A DNA stretch of 64,000 nt from Corynebacterium callunae DSM 20147 (GCF_000344785.1 NC_020506.1:124001-188000), one strand, 5' to 3'; counted from the first letter of the stretch, positions 1 to 8,137 are shown. Notes: a model not told the origin generated them from the letters alone. Numbers and translations: made by a program.

Positions 1-1
1 T

Positions 2-169
2 TTGCATGCGGTTCCCAAGCTGCCAGCGCAGGCTCAAGCCTTCTATTCAAATTCCAAGGAAGCACACCTCATGTGCGCGGTGCGTGCCATGGAGTACCTG
101 GCGGTTGACCCGGAGCGTCTGCGTACCCGTAAGTTGCGCCGCACCCTCGGCGAGGTGCCTTTCCGCTAA
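2..169 (+). CDS. 3' end of an unidentified gene (partial)
   Basis: The frame is open from the window edge to a TAA at 167-169 and gives the last 55 residues of a protein whose start lies outside the window. The tail is Arg-rich (ends GEVPFR) and I do not recognise the family. Codon use looks like the host and not like the GC-rich transposon further on. It is co-directional with the aldehyde dehydrogenase 250 bp downstream, but the gap and a hairpin at the stop codon argue against a single tight operon. The competing short frame at 6-197 has no ribosome binding site and shows nothing protein-like. Confidence 0.5.
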   Translation: MHAVPKLPAQAQAFYSNSKEAHLMCAVRAMEYLAVDPERLRTRKLRRTLGEVPFR

Positions 170-198
170 AAGGATGCTTGTCGACGTCGCCTTTTAGC
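165..198 (+). terminator. possible hairpin at the end of the partial gene
   Basis: GCTAAAAGG (165-173) and CCTTTTAGC (190-198) are perfect 9-bp inverted repeats with a 16-nt loop, and the stop codon lies in the left arm. There is no proper U-tract behind it, so this is only a weak terminator candidate. Confidence 0.35.
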
Positions 199-422
199 GT
201 CTTAATGGGATCAGGTTGACACTTCAACATGTGACAAAAGTTTGTATTTCTCGCTCCATTGAAATTTATATTTAACTATAGAATTTAAACTTGTCCAGGA
301 GTTTTTCAGTTAAAAACTATTTCTTTGTAACTTAAACCACTTCATGGGCATTAGTGTGATGTAACGCTAAAATCGGTGGAAATTCATTCTCTGTTATACA
401 TTTCCTTGGAAAGGGAGAAACT

Positions 423-1889
423 GTGACCACTGCTCAACCAATGCAATCCCAACTCATCATTGACAATGAAAAGCGCCCAGCTAGCAACGGTGCCACCTTT
501 GATCGCCTGCACGCACAGGATGGTCATGTAGTTACCACCGGTGCTGCTGCTTCTGTAGAAGATGCTATTGCTGCAGTTGAGTCTTGCGCTAAGGCTTTCC
601 CAGGTTGGGCTCAAACTGGCCCAACTGAGCGTCGTCGTATTTTGCTTAAGGCTGCGGATCTTTTGGAGCAGCGCGCTGAAGAATTCATTGCAACCATGAC
701 CGCTGAGGTTTCTGCGGCTCCGGATTGGTCTGGCTTTAACGTATTCCTTACCACCCAGGTACTGCGCGAAGCTGCCAGCATGGCATCCCAGCTTATTGGA
801 GAGACCATGCCAAATGACCGCGGTGTCCTTTCCATGACCGTGCGCCAGCCTGCTGGTGTTGTATTGAGCATGGCGCCATGGAACGCTGCTGGCGTTTTGG
901 GTATGCGCTCTATCGCTTATCCTTTGGTCTGCGGTAACCCAGTGGTTTTCCGTGCTTCTGAAGGCAGCCCTCGTACCCACGAAATGCTCGTTGAAGTTCT
1001 TATTGATGCAGGCTTGCCAGCTGGTGTTGTTAACTTCATTACCAACCGTCCCGAAGATTCCGACCAGGTTGTTGAAGCCATGATCGAGCACCCTGCTGTG
1101 CGTCGTGTGAACTTCACCGGTTCCACCAAGGTCGGTCGTATCATCGCTGAAAAGGCTGCCCGCAACCTCACCCCAGTACTTCTTGAGCTCGGTGGCAAGG
1201 CTCCACTGGTTGTTCTTGATGATGCCAACGTTGATGGCGCTGTGAATGCGGCAGTATTTGGTGCATTCATGTACCAAGGCCAGATCTGCATGTCTACCGA
1301 GCGCATTATCCTCGATGAGAAGATCGCTGATGAATTTGTCGAGAAGTTCACTGCTCGTGTCGCTGAGCTCAAGACCGGCGATCCAATCAAGGATCCTTCC
1401 GTTCAGATTGGTTATGTTTACCACTCCGGCAACGGCGAACGCATCAATGCCATGATCGATGACGCTGTGGCAAAGGGTGGCACCATAGCAGTTGGCGGCC
1501 ACGCCGATGGCGCAGCTCACCGACCAACCGTTATCGACCACGTCACTCCAGACATGCAGATCTACAGCGAGGAGACCTTTGCTCCAATTACCGCTATCAT
1601 CCGCGTAAATGGCTACGATGAGGCAATTGAGAAGGCCAACGACACCGAATATGGTCTGGCTGCAGCTGTCCACGGCACCGATTCTTTCCGTACCTTCCAG
1701 GCTGCAATGTCCATCGATGCAGGTCACGTGCACATTAATGGTGCAACCGTGCAAAACGATGCCAACGCTCCTTATGGAGGCATGAAGAGCAGTGGTTATG
1801 GTCGCTTTGATGGCCGTACCGTCTACCGTGAATTCACCGAAGAAAAGTGGATCACTATTGAAGATCCAAAGCAGCAGTACGTTCTCTAA
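423..1889 (+). CDS. NAD(P)-dependent aromatic aldehyde dehydrogenase (salicylaldehyde/vanillin dehydrogenase type)
   Basis: Soluble aldehyde dehydrogenase of 488 residues that oxidises an aldehyde to the acid with NAD(P)+. The fold signatures are present: NFTGSTKVGR in the cofactor domain, ELGGKAP with general-base Glu255, and QGQIC with catalytic Cys289, spaced 34 residues apart as usual. Sequence style (MAPWNAAGVLGMRSIAYPL) places it with salicylaldehyde/vanillin dehydrogenases and not with betaine or succinate-semialdehyde enzymes; it is not the vdh I recall from C. glutamicum. It starts at GTG 423, 8-13 nt after AAGGGAG. The decayed salicylyl-CoA genes and two aromatic-acid transporters nearby fit a role in making salicylate or a related hydroxybenzoate from its aldehyde. 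The exact substrate is inferred. Confidence 0.85.
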   Translation: MTTAQPMQSQLIIDNEKRPASNGATFDRLHAQDGHVVTTGAAASVEDAIAAVESCAKAFPGWAQTGPTERRRILLKAADLLEQRAEEFIATMTAEVSAAPDWSGFNVFLTTQVLREAASMASQLIGETMPNDRGVLSMTVRQPAGVVLSMAPWNAAGVLGMRSIAYPLVCGNPVVFRASEGSPRTHEMLVEVLIDAGLPAGVVNFITNRPEDSDQVVEAMIEHPAVRRVNFTGSTKVGRIIAEKAARNLTPVLLELGGKAPLVVLDDANVDGAVNAAVFGAFMYQGQICMSTERIILDEKIADEFVEKFTARVAELKTGDPIKDPSVQIGYVYHSGNGERINAMIDDAVAKGGTIAVGGHADGAAHRPTVIDHVTPDMQIYSEETFAPITAIIRVNGYDEAIEKANDTEYGLAAAVHGTDSFRTFQAAMSIDAGHVHINGATVQNDANAPYGGMKSSGYGRFDGRTVYREFTEEKWITIEDPKQQYVL

Positions 1890-1955
1890 CTCAGCTAAAA
1901 ATTTCGACCTGCTGGACTGCTAGCACGGTAGAGATCAAACCCTAATCGGGTTTCC

Positions 1956-1994
1956 AACGACATAACTTCGATAGTTCATCGAAGTTATGTCGTT
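1956..1994 (+). terminator. strong hairpin terminator after the aldehyde dehydrogenase
   Basis: Perfect 17-bp arms AACGACATAACTTCGAT (1956-1972) and its complement (1978-1994) with a 5-nt loop, followed by CTTTAG. It lies 67 nt past the stop and ends the dehydrogenase transcript. Confidence 0.7.
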
Positions 1995-2015
1995 CTTTAG
2001 TGTCGGTACATAAAA

Positions 2016-2063
2016 ACTCCCTGGACGTTGGTTTCTAATTTCTCAGACCAACGTCCAGGGAGT
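2016..2063 (-). terminator. hairpin terminator of the broken transporter
   Basis: Perfect 17-bp arms ACTCCCTGGACGTTGGT (2016-2032) and complement (2047-2063) with a 14-nt loop. On the minus strand it is followed by a TTTTTA run, so it terminates transcription coming from the transporter pseudogene whose stop is at 2101. Confidence 0.75.
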
Positions 2064-2100
2064 GGTTTAGTTCTTGTGAGTAGGAGCTTCCCTTGAAATT

Positions 2101-2552
2101 TTAGTGGTGGGAAAGATCCAGTGGCTGCCTACCAACAACACCCTTGCGGCGTGGCACCAAGCTCACTGCAATCATGCCGACAATTGCAGGCAAAGACCAG
2201 ACTGCAAAGTTAATGAAGGTGGAGTAACCAGCGGCGACCAAAACGCCACCAAGGGAAATTGCAAGCACTGCGCCGATACGGCCAATTCCCAAGGTAAGTC
2301 CTAGAGCAGATGCACGGGTTTCATTGTCGTAGTAGGTGGCAACAAAGCCGTTAAGCAGGATCTGTGCACCGATGGAACCGAAACCAACAACAGCAACCAA
2401 GGCGTACATACCAATGAGTGGAACCACGCCGGTGGACATAATCAGCAATGCTAGTCCGGAGGAAGCAAAGGAGAAGAAGGTGATGATGCGTGGGCCAAAA
2501 CGGTCTGCCAGGTAAGAGGTAATCACAACACCAACTACAGCGCCGATGTTAA
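2101..2552 (-). pseudogene. AAHS-type MFS transporter, C-terminal part (interrupted)
   Basis: C-terminal third of a major facilitator protein of the aromatic acid:H+ symporter group, with four predicted membrane segments. The 5' part of the same gene is at 9672-10583. Joining the two across the transposon and removing one TTAA gives a continuous reading LLTVNIGAVVGVVITSYLAD, so the gene was whole before the insertion. The first in-frame ATG on this side (2526) is only an internal Met. Confidence 0.9.
2549..2552. repeat. TTAA target-site duplication, left copy
   Basis: TTAA directly precedes the CCTCGA end of the left IS1380 copy. The matching TTAA is at 9672-9675, immediately outside the right end of the second copy. 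IS1380-family elements are known to duplicate about 4 bp. Confidence 0.9.
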
Positions 2553-2724
2553 CCTCGATGTTTCATGGGGCTGGTGAGCGGGGTGGGTCGGCGTCGTTGC
2601 CGGTGTTGAGCTGCTGATTCTGGCATTCGGGTATGACAGATCGTCGCAGTGTCCGTTGCGGGCGGTCGGGTTCCACTCCCGAGAAGAGGAGCTGCTGGTC
2701 GTAGGGGCGGGTGGTCTCGCCGGG

Positions 2725-4137
2725 TTAGGTCTGTGCGACGGTGGTGCGGAGCCGGTTGACGCCGGTCAGGACCCTCACGGCTTCGGGTGCATGTTCGGCG
2801 AGGTGGAGGACCTTGTGCCGGGCGCGGCGCACGAGGGTCGCGGGGATCTCGAACAACCGCGCGCGGAGCCGTTTGGGTTCCCATTTCCTCGCGTCGTGCC
2901 TGGTGAAGGCGATGGTTTGCATCCAGGCGACGAGCTCGGAGGCGAGTTGGATGATCTGGCACCAGATCTGGTTCTGCGCGAAGCCCTGCAGCGGGAACTT
3001 CTCAAGGCCCATGTCCTTGGCGTTACGGATCCGGTCTTCGCAGCGTGCACGGCGACGGTGCCGCAGTTCCAGGACGGGAAGCTGGCCGCGCGGGGAGTTG
3101 GTGGCGAACGCGGTGATGCGCATCCCCTCGTGATCGGTGATCCGCAGCTGCGCCCCAGGATGAGGACGTTCCTTCCGCACGATCACCCGCATCCCGGGCG
3201 GCCAACCCTGAAGATCCAGCAGCTCGGTCAGCTCCGCCACCCATGTCCCCTCGCGGATCCCCTCGTCCTCGCTGTCGTAGGCGGGGGTCCACGCCTTTGC
3301 CTCGTCGATACGTTCCAGTAGGTCAGGCGTGTTCGCAGGGAGGGTGAACCCGACCGAGTAGGCCAGACGCTGCCGCTGGAGCCAGGCCAGGAAGTCTTTG
3401 GTGCCGCCAGCCCCGTCGGTGCGGATCAAGATCTTCTTCGATCCCCGACCACCCCGAGCCAGCAGGCCCGCAGGCAGCTGGGCCAGAGCGTCACGGGTGA
3501 CGGTGATGTGATCAGCGGCCGTGTTCGAGCCGGCGTTGCCGGGGCGCAGCTGGATCGCCAGTGGTTCCCCGGTCCCGTCGCTGCCGTGGTCAAGGAACGC
3601 ACACAACGGGTGGTATCCGAAGCCGCGTTTGAACGTCGGTGCGGCCTGCTCCTTCTCACTGTGGGCGGTGATCAGGGTGGCGTCGAGGTCGATGACCAGC
3701 GGGCTCTTCACGCTCGCCCCCACAGTCGGGGAATGGTCTCCGGCCAGGGCCCAGGCCTGTTCACGCGCGGCCCGGCGGGCTTTCGAGATCGCCTCGATCA
3801 CGGTGGGCGCGTCCTGGGCGAGGGTGGTGAGCGTGCGGGAGATCGTCGGGGCCGAGGCGACATCACCGAACAGGCCCGGCTCGCAACGCAGCAGATCAGT
3901 ATCCGAAGCATGCTCCCCGCCGATTGCGAGAGTGAGTGCGAGGTCCAGCAGGACCTTCGCCGCGTGGTGCTCGGCCAGCGGCTTCGTCCACGGAGCCAGT
4001 GCTTCCCGCAGCGAAGAGGCGAGGCCGGTGGCGTGGATCGCGTCGGTCAGCAGCACCGCACCAGCATGCGAGACCGCTGGAACCGGGGCGATGTCCACGC
4101 GCGGGCGGGGGTAGAAGAACAAGGTAGGGTGGGACAC
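2725..4137 (-). CDS. IS1380-family transposase, copy 1
   Basis: DDE transposase of 470 residues, the usual IS1380 length. The likely triad is Asp152 (in VIDLDATL), Asp241 (in IRTDGAGG) and Glu367 (in RCEDRIRNAKD), with a beta-strand insertion domain between the second and third acids as in this family. It starts at GTG 4137 with AGGAG 10 nt upstream. The Shine-Dalgarno sequence lies in one arm of an inverted repeat (4140-4152 / 4199-4211), which may block translation of read-through transcripts. No frameshift or missing motif is visible, so it should be active. Confidence 0.92.
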   Translation of the reverse strand: MSHPTLFFYPRPRVDIAPVPAVSHAGAVLLTDAIHATGLASSLREALAPWTKPLAEHHAAKVLLDLALTLAIGGEHASDTDLLRCEPGLFGDVASAPTISRTLTTLAQDAPTVIEAISKARRAAREQAWALAGDHSPTVGASVKSPLVIDLDATLITAHSEKEQAAPTFKRGFGYHPLCAFLDHGSDGTGEPLAIQLRPGNAGSNTAADHITVTRDALAQLPAGLLARGGRGSKKILIRTDGAGGTKDFLAWLQRQRLAYSVGFTLPANTPDLLERIDEAKAWTPAYDSEDEGIREGTWVAELTELLDLQGWPPGMRVIVRKERPHPGAQLRITDHEGMRITAFATNSPRGQLPVLELRHRRRARCEDRIRNAKDMGLEKFPLQGFAQNQIWCQIIQLASELVAWMQTIAFTRHDARKWEPKRLRARLFEIPATLVRRARHKVLHLAEHAPEAVRVLTGVNRLRTTVAQT

Positions 4138-4139
4138 CT

Positions 4140-4211
4140 GAAAGGTGCTCCTTCCAGTGGATGGCTACGAGCTTCAACACCCCGTATCATCCCAGGCCAG
4201 GAGCACCTTTC
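4140..4211 (-). promoter_or_regulatory. Shine-Dalgarno-sequestering inverted repeat in the IS1380 leader, copy 1
   Basis: 13-bp perfect arms at 4140-4152 and 4199-4211 (GAAAGGTGCTCCT and its complement), 46-nt loop. The downstream arm on the mRNA contains the AGGAG of the transposase. A TGATAC sequence in the loop could be a -10 box, in which case the native transcript would begin inside the loop and lack the upstream arm. Function is inferred by analogy with IS10 and IS50. Confidence 0.55.
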
Positions 4212-4258
4212 TCTATGCCTCCCACCCATCGAGACCATACCGCTATGAAAACTCGAGG

Positions 4259-4548
4259 CTGAGCCGCGACATCGTCTCCCAACGATGTCTGCGCGGCGGC
4301 GATCTCGTTGGTCGGATCCTCGGCGGCGAGGGCGGCGTTGAACCGGGCCTTTTGCTTGACGGTGAGGTGCTCGTAGCCGGTGAGCAGCAGTTGCCGGCTG
4401 GCCCAGACTTTGTCGGTGGCGGTGCCGCGGCGGCCGTGCAGTTGCCGGGTGATCCGTTGACGGACCTGGGTGACCATGAGGTTGGCGAGGGCGACGAGAT
4501 GCCACTTGTCGACTGCGATCCGCGCGTCCGGCAGGGCGGTGCGGATCC
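4259..4548 (-). pseudogene. ISL3-family transposase fragment
   Basis: The minus strand encodes an internal stretch of an ISL3 transposase: IRTALPDARIAVDKWHLVAL carries the family DKWH motif, followed by NLMVTQVRQRITRQLHGRRG and an AAEDPTNEIAAA stretch. Similarity stops about 30 bp before the left IS1380 copy and at an abrupt junction with an IS3 fragment near 4548. Both the N-terminal DNA-binding part and the C-terminus are missing, so it is inactive. Confidence 0.75.
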
Positions 4549-4674
4549 CGGATCGACAGGTACAACAGCGCCCGCCCGCACACCCGCCTCGGCAACGCCC
4601 CACCCGCCGAGTACGAGGCAGCGCACTGCGCTGAGCCCACCAAGTCATCGCGACCGGCAATGACACCTGCATAG
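4549..4674 (+). pseudogene. IS3-family transposase OrfB C-terminal scrap
   Basis: The plus-strand frame reads RIDRYNSARPHTRLGN then PPAEYEAAH and ends at TAG 4672-4674. The YNSARPHxxLGxxPPAEY pattern is the hallmark of the C-terminus of IS3-family OrfB integrases. Only about 40 residues remain, and the fragment is fused directly to the ISL3 remnant of opposite strand. Confidence 0.75.
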
Positions 4675-4724
4675 ACGTGGCATCAACGCGTAGATGTTTC
4701 AGTTTCTTCTGTGCTGGGGCTGTG

Positions 4725-5816
4725 TCAGGTGCTGGACCGGGTGTAGGCAGCGGCGCGCACCACATCTTCGTCCTCCAGTCCAGCTCCTAGTGCTCCGCCC
4801 ACGGTGGCCAGGCTGGCGGTGAGCCAGCTGATCTTCGCGTAGTCCAAAGCGTTCACTGGGTGACCGGCGACACCGGCCAGTACCTGCTCGTCGATAAGCA
4901 GCAGCGCGCCGACCCAGGACAGGATGAATAAGACGAGGTAGAACACCACAACCCCGATGGCCACGGTCGCGGTGGTGGCCAAATTGAACAGGATCACCTG
5001 CTCACGTTGGGCTCGCCGCCGTGGGCGCTCCCACAAGTCGGCTCCCAGGATCAGGGTGGCACTCACCGCCCCGATCGCCGTCACCGCCAGCAGGACCAGG
5101 CGCACCGGCCCGTAGGCCATGGCCAGTACCCATAGGTCCGAGGCCACCAATGTCAGCACGCCGGTGGCCGCTGCCACGACCAGCGCCCGGGAGAGCCGGG
5201 CCACGAAGGCCCAAGGCTGGTTGGCGCGGATCATGCCCAGCAGCAACCGAACGTTGCCGCTCAGCACTCGGGCCGTGAACTGCACGACGTTGTCATCCGG
5301 GCGTTCGTCGAGATCGGTGGACAGCTGGTGGGCTCTTCGAGCAAGATCCCGCTGGGCGTTGAGGTCTTCGGCGTCGTAGCCCAGGAGCTGCCCGACCACG
5401 TACACGGTGGTCTCTTGCACCTTCTGCCGCACGTGCACGGCTCCCAGGGCTGGGACGGAGACCAGTCCCACCCCGTGCACGGGGCTGAGCTGGGTGAGCA
5501 CCGGACGTCGGCCGGTCTTCAGGGGGATCTCGGTGAGCACCACGGCCAAATCCCAGTTCTCCTCCAGCACGCGGTTTCGGGCCGCCTCCAGCAGGTCCAA
5601 GGTCTCGGTGGGCGGATCGACCAGCCGGTCTTCGGCCATCTTCAGTTGCCAGCGCACTCCCGGATACCGCTGCACCAAAATCTCGCGCACCGAGGTGGTG
5701 ACCTCGGGGCCGAGCGCCGCACTCAGGGATGGTGAGACCACCAGGCCGATGAGCAGCTCGGCATCGGAAAGGGGTTCGGCAGGATCGGCAGTGGATCGGC
5801 AACGCTCAGCAGTCAT
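4725..5816 (-). CDS. transposon-borne membrane protein of unknown function
   Basis: 363 residues from ATG 5816. A longer open frame runs to 6515 but crosses the IS30 left end, so the extension is not real. The N-terminal half (about 1-185) is soluble and acidic and includes LSDAELLIGLVVSPSLSAAL and a LTEIPLKTGRRPVL segment. The second half has about four hydrophobic helices (near residues 205-275 and 290-335). Proteins of this look recur on actinobacterial chromosomes and plasmids without a demonstrated function; some are labelled methylene-tetrahydrofolate dehydrogenase without visible support. Codon use is strongly GC3-rich, matching the transposon and not the host. It is the only non-transposase gene carried. 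Confidence 0.7.
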   Translation of the reverse strand: MTAERCRSTADPAEPLSDAELLIGLVVSPSLSAALGPEVTTSVREILVQRYPGVRWQLKMAEDRLVDPPTETLDLLEAARNRVLEENWDLAVVLTEIPLKTGRRPVLTQLSPVHGVGLVSVPALGAVHVRQKVQETTVYVVGQLLGYDAEDLNAQRDLARRAHQLSTDLDERPDDNVVQFTARVLSGNVRLLLGMIRANQPWAFVARLSRALVVAAATGVLTLVASDLWVLAMAYGPVRLVLLAVTAIGAVSATLILGADLWERPRRRAQREQVILFNLATTATVAIGVVVFYLVLFILSWVGALLLIDEQVLAGVAGHPVNALDYAKISWLTASLATVGGALGAGLEDEDVVRAAAYTRSST

Positions 5817-6150
5817 CGCTCTATTATGAGGCAACCACGGGCCGGATTGCCACTGGCTCGATGGAGCCCCCAAGGTTTCGTGCAGCACCGCAGGCCGGAT
5901 TCGGTGGTCGCCTCGATCCCGGAAAGAGCGGTGCTGCTCACTGCGAAATCCTCTCCCCGCCGACGCCGCCAGCGCGAAGACATCACAGCCAGCGGGCCCG
6001 GGACCTGCCGGTGTCGAGGACGGCTTCTCGATGATGCTGCAGTGACGGATCGGTTGAAGTGCTTCGGCGGTGTGGGAGCAGTGATCAGCGTGGGGCCGGT
6101 CGATTCCGTTCGGACAGGTGATGCATCGACTGCCCAGCGGCAGGTGCGGC
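5817..6150. other. gap between the membrane protein gene and IS30
   Basis: 334 bp of GC-rich DNA with no convincing gene. An open plus-strand frame crosses it (from 5826) but has no ribosome binding site and no family resemblance. It must hold the promoter of the minus-strand membrane protein gene, which I cannot place. Confidence 0.5.
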
Positions 6151-7641
6151 GGATTCAACTGGTCGTCGCAACACCTCGACTTCGGAGGTGTTCGAGCATG
6201 GCCACGGGAGACTGGAGCAAGAAGACGAGCGACGCGCCAGTGGAGCTTCGTCGTCAGTGGCGTGCTGACCGGGCGCTGAGACCGCCGATGCGCTCGCCCG
6301 GACGCCCTGCCCCGTCCCGGGCGGTGCAACGGCAGTTCTGGCGCCTGATCGCCACGGGCATCACGTCGGCAGAAGCGGCGCTCGCGGTCGGCGTGTCCGT
6401 GCCAGTCGGGTCCCGCTGGTATCGCCACGCTGGCGGGATGTCGCCTATCTCGCTGGCTGAGCCCACCGGCCGATACCTGAGCTTCGAAGAACGCGAGGAG
6501 ATCGCCATCCTGCACGCTCAGGACAAGGGCGTTCGAGAGATTGCCCGCGAGATCGGGCGTGACCCCGGAACCGTCTCACGCGAGCTGCGCCGCAACGCTG
6601 CGACCCGTGGCGGGAAGCTGGAATACCGGGCCACGGTTGCCCAGTGGAAGGCGCAACAGTCGGCCAAGCGGCCCAAGGCCGCGAAGCTGCTCGAGAACAC
6701 GCAGCTGCGCCAGTACGTTCACGACCGGCTCGCCGGCAACGTTCGCCGACCCGACGGCACGATCGTCACTGGCCCCACCCCGGCCCCGTGGAAAGGGCTG
6801 AACAAGCCGCACCGTGCCGACCGGCGGTGGGCGCTGGCCTGGAGCCCGGAGCAGATCGCACAGCGCTTGAAGATCGACTTTCCCGATGATGAGTCCATGC
6901 GCATCAGCCACGAGGCGATCTACCAGTCGCTGTTCATCGAGGGTCGCGGCGCGCTCAAGCGCGAACTGGTCACGTGCCTGCGCACCGGTCGCGCGCTACG
7001 CAGGCCCAGGGCCCGGTCGCGGAACAAGCCCGGTGGGCATGTCACGGCCGATGTGGTCTTCAGCGAACGCCCCGCGGAAGCCGCAGACCGCGCCGTGCCT
7101 GGTCACTGGGAGGGCGACCTGATCATTGGCACTGGCCGGTCGGCGATCGGGACGATCGTCGAGCGCAGCAGCCGCTCAACGATCCTGGTCCACTTGCCCC
7201 GCATGGAGGGCTGGGGAGAGATGCCCTACATGAAGAACGGGCCATCGCTCGGCGGCTACGGCGCTCTCGCGATGAACGCGGCACTCAGTGCGTCGATGGC
7301 CACGCTGCCCGAGCAGCTGCGGAAGACCCTGACCTGGGATCGAGGCAAGGAGCTCTCTGGTCACGCGCAGTTCTCCGTGGAGACTGGCACGAAGGTGTTC
7401 TTCGCCGACCCCCACTCGCCGTGGCAGCGGCCGACGAACGAGAACACCAACGGCCTGCTCCGCCAGTACTTCCCCAAGGGCACGGACCTCTCACGATGGT
7501 CCGCTGAGGACCTCGAGGCCATCGCGCACGCGCTTAACAACCGACCCCGCAAAGTCCTCAAGTGGAAGACCCCTGCCGAGGTGTTCGAAGAACAACTACG
7601 CTCACTCCATCAACCCGGTGTTGCATCGACCGATTGAACCC
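6151..7641 (+). mobile_element. IS30-family insertion sequence
   Basis: 1,491-bp element bounded by 25-bp inverted repeats that agree at 20 of 25 positions (left 6151-6175, starting GGATTCAACTGG; right 7617-7641). The transposase stop codon lies inside the right repeat. I see no clear target duplication. To its right, sequence continues directly into an IS3 transposase end. Confidence 0.85.
6198..7637 (+). CDS. IS30-family transposase
   Basis: 479 residues from ATG 6198, which lies 47 bp inside the left repeat; the open frame upstream to 5826 is outside the element. Features in order: an N-terminal extension, a helix-turn-helix (LSFEEREEIAILHAQ, then IAREIGRDPGTVSRELRRN) and the rve-type DDE core with HWEGDLIIG, LTWDRGKEL and NENTNGLLRQYFPKGTDL supplying Asp, Asp and Glu. 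All catalytic signatures are intact, so it is probably functional. The roughly 60-residue N-terminal extension before the helix-turn-helix is longer than in classical IS30. Confidence 0.9.
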   Translation: MATGDWSKKTSDAPVELRRQWRADRALRPPMRSPGRPAPSRAVQRQFWRLIATGITSAEAALAVGVSVPVGSRWYRHAGGMSPISLAEPTGRYLSFEEREEIAILHAQDKGVREIAREIGRDPGTVSRELRRNAATRGGKLEYRATVAQWKAQQSAKRPKAAKLLENTQLRQYVHDRLAGNVRRPDGTIVTGPTPAPWKGLNKPHRADRRWALAWSPEQIAQRLKIDFPDDESMRISHEAIYQSLFIEGRGALKRELVTCLRTGRALRRPRARSRNKPGGHVTADVVFSERPAEAADRAVPGHWEGDLIIGTGRSAIGTIVERSSRSTILVHLPRMEGWGEMPYMKNGPSLGGYGALAMNAALSASMATLPEQLRKTLTWDRGKELSGHAQFSVETGTKVFFADPHSPWQRPTNENTNGLLRQYFPKGTDLSRWSAEDLEAIAHALNNRPRKVLKWKTPAEVFEEQLRSLHQPGVASTD

Positions 7642-7965
7642 AAGCAATACACTTCAATCACCTACACGAGTCGTCTTGTAGAAGCCGAGATTGAGGAGGC
7701 GTCTGTCGGATCGACTGGCGATTCATATGATAACGCAGCAGCTGAAGCGCTGACGAAGCTTTTCAAGAAGGAGGTGGTGTGGAGAAACGGGCCATGGTCA
7801 GGTCGTGATTCTGTCGAATACGCGGTGATGGAATGGGTTCATTGGTACAACAACTCGCGGATTCATTCCCGATGCAGTGACATGGCCCCGATGGCGTTCG
7901 AGGCGCTGCACTACACTCGGTCCCGCCGGCCTGTTGAGGCTCGCGTACTAGAACCAGCTCTCTAG
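7642..7965 (+). pseudogene. IS3-family transposase OrfB C-terminal fragment
   Basis: The reading frame contains QYTSITYTSRLVEAEIEEA, GSTGDSYDNAAAEAL, WVHWYNNSRIHSRC and ends at TAG 7963-7965. These are the last catalytic part (DDE Glu region) and C-terminus of an IS3-family integrase. The 5' part was removed at the IS30 right end. The stop codon abuts the left end of IS1380 copy 2 exactly. Confidence 0.85.
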
Positions 7966-8137
7966 CCTCGATGTTTCATGGGGCTGGTGAGCGGGGTGGG
8001 TCGGCGTCGTTGCCGGTGTTGAGCTGCTGATTCTGGCATTCGGGTATGACAGATCGTCGCAGTGTCCGTTGCGGGCGGTCGGGTTCCACTCCCGAGAAGA
8101 GGAGCTGCTGGTCGTAGGGGCGGGTGGTCTCGCCGGG

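Larger units (their letters stand above)
2553..4258 (-). mobile_element. IS1380-family insertion sequence, copy 1
   Basis: 1,706-bp element. Its ends match as imperfect inverted repeats: CCTCGATGTTTCATGG on the left and CCTCGAGTTTTCATAG read inward from the right (3 mismatches in 16). It carries one transposase gene (2725-4137) and a 5' leader with an inverted repeat. It appears identical to copy 2: every reading frame gives the same translation. Confidence 0.9.

Noticed and set aside
384-1754. 456-residue open frame on the minus strand
   Set aside because: Complete overlap with the aldehyde dehydrogenase, no binding site, no family pattern; a by-product of codon bias.
1956-1994. Possible engineered loxP site
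   Set aside because: Only the outer 9 bp of each arm equal loxP; the interior is shorter (27 against 34 bp between the ATAAC ends) and the whole is a longer perfect hairpin at a gene end. A terminator is the simpler reading.
2656-4248. Plus-strand frames of 197-246 residues inside the IS1380 copies
   Set aside because: Arg/Gly/Pro-rich shadows of the transposase in GC-rich DNA; repeated in both copies because the copies are identical.
5826-6197. N-terminal extension of the IS30 transposase to 603 residues
   Set aside because: Lies mostly outside the IS30 inverted repeats, so it cannot be part of the element's gene.
5817-6515. N-terminal extension of the transposon membrane protein to 596 residues
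   Set aside because: It would run into the IS30 element on the opposite strand. The start at 5816 is followed by protein-like sequence, the extension is not.
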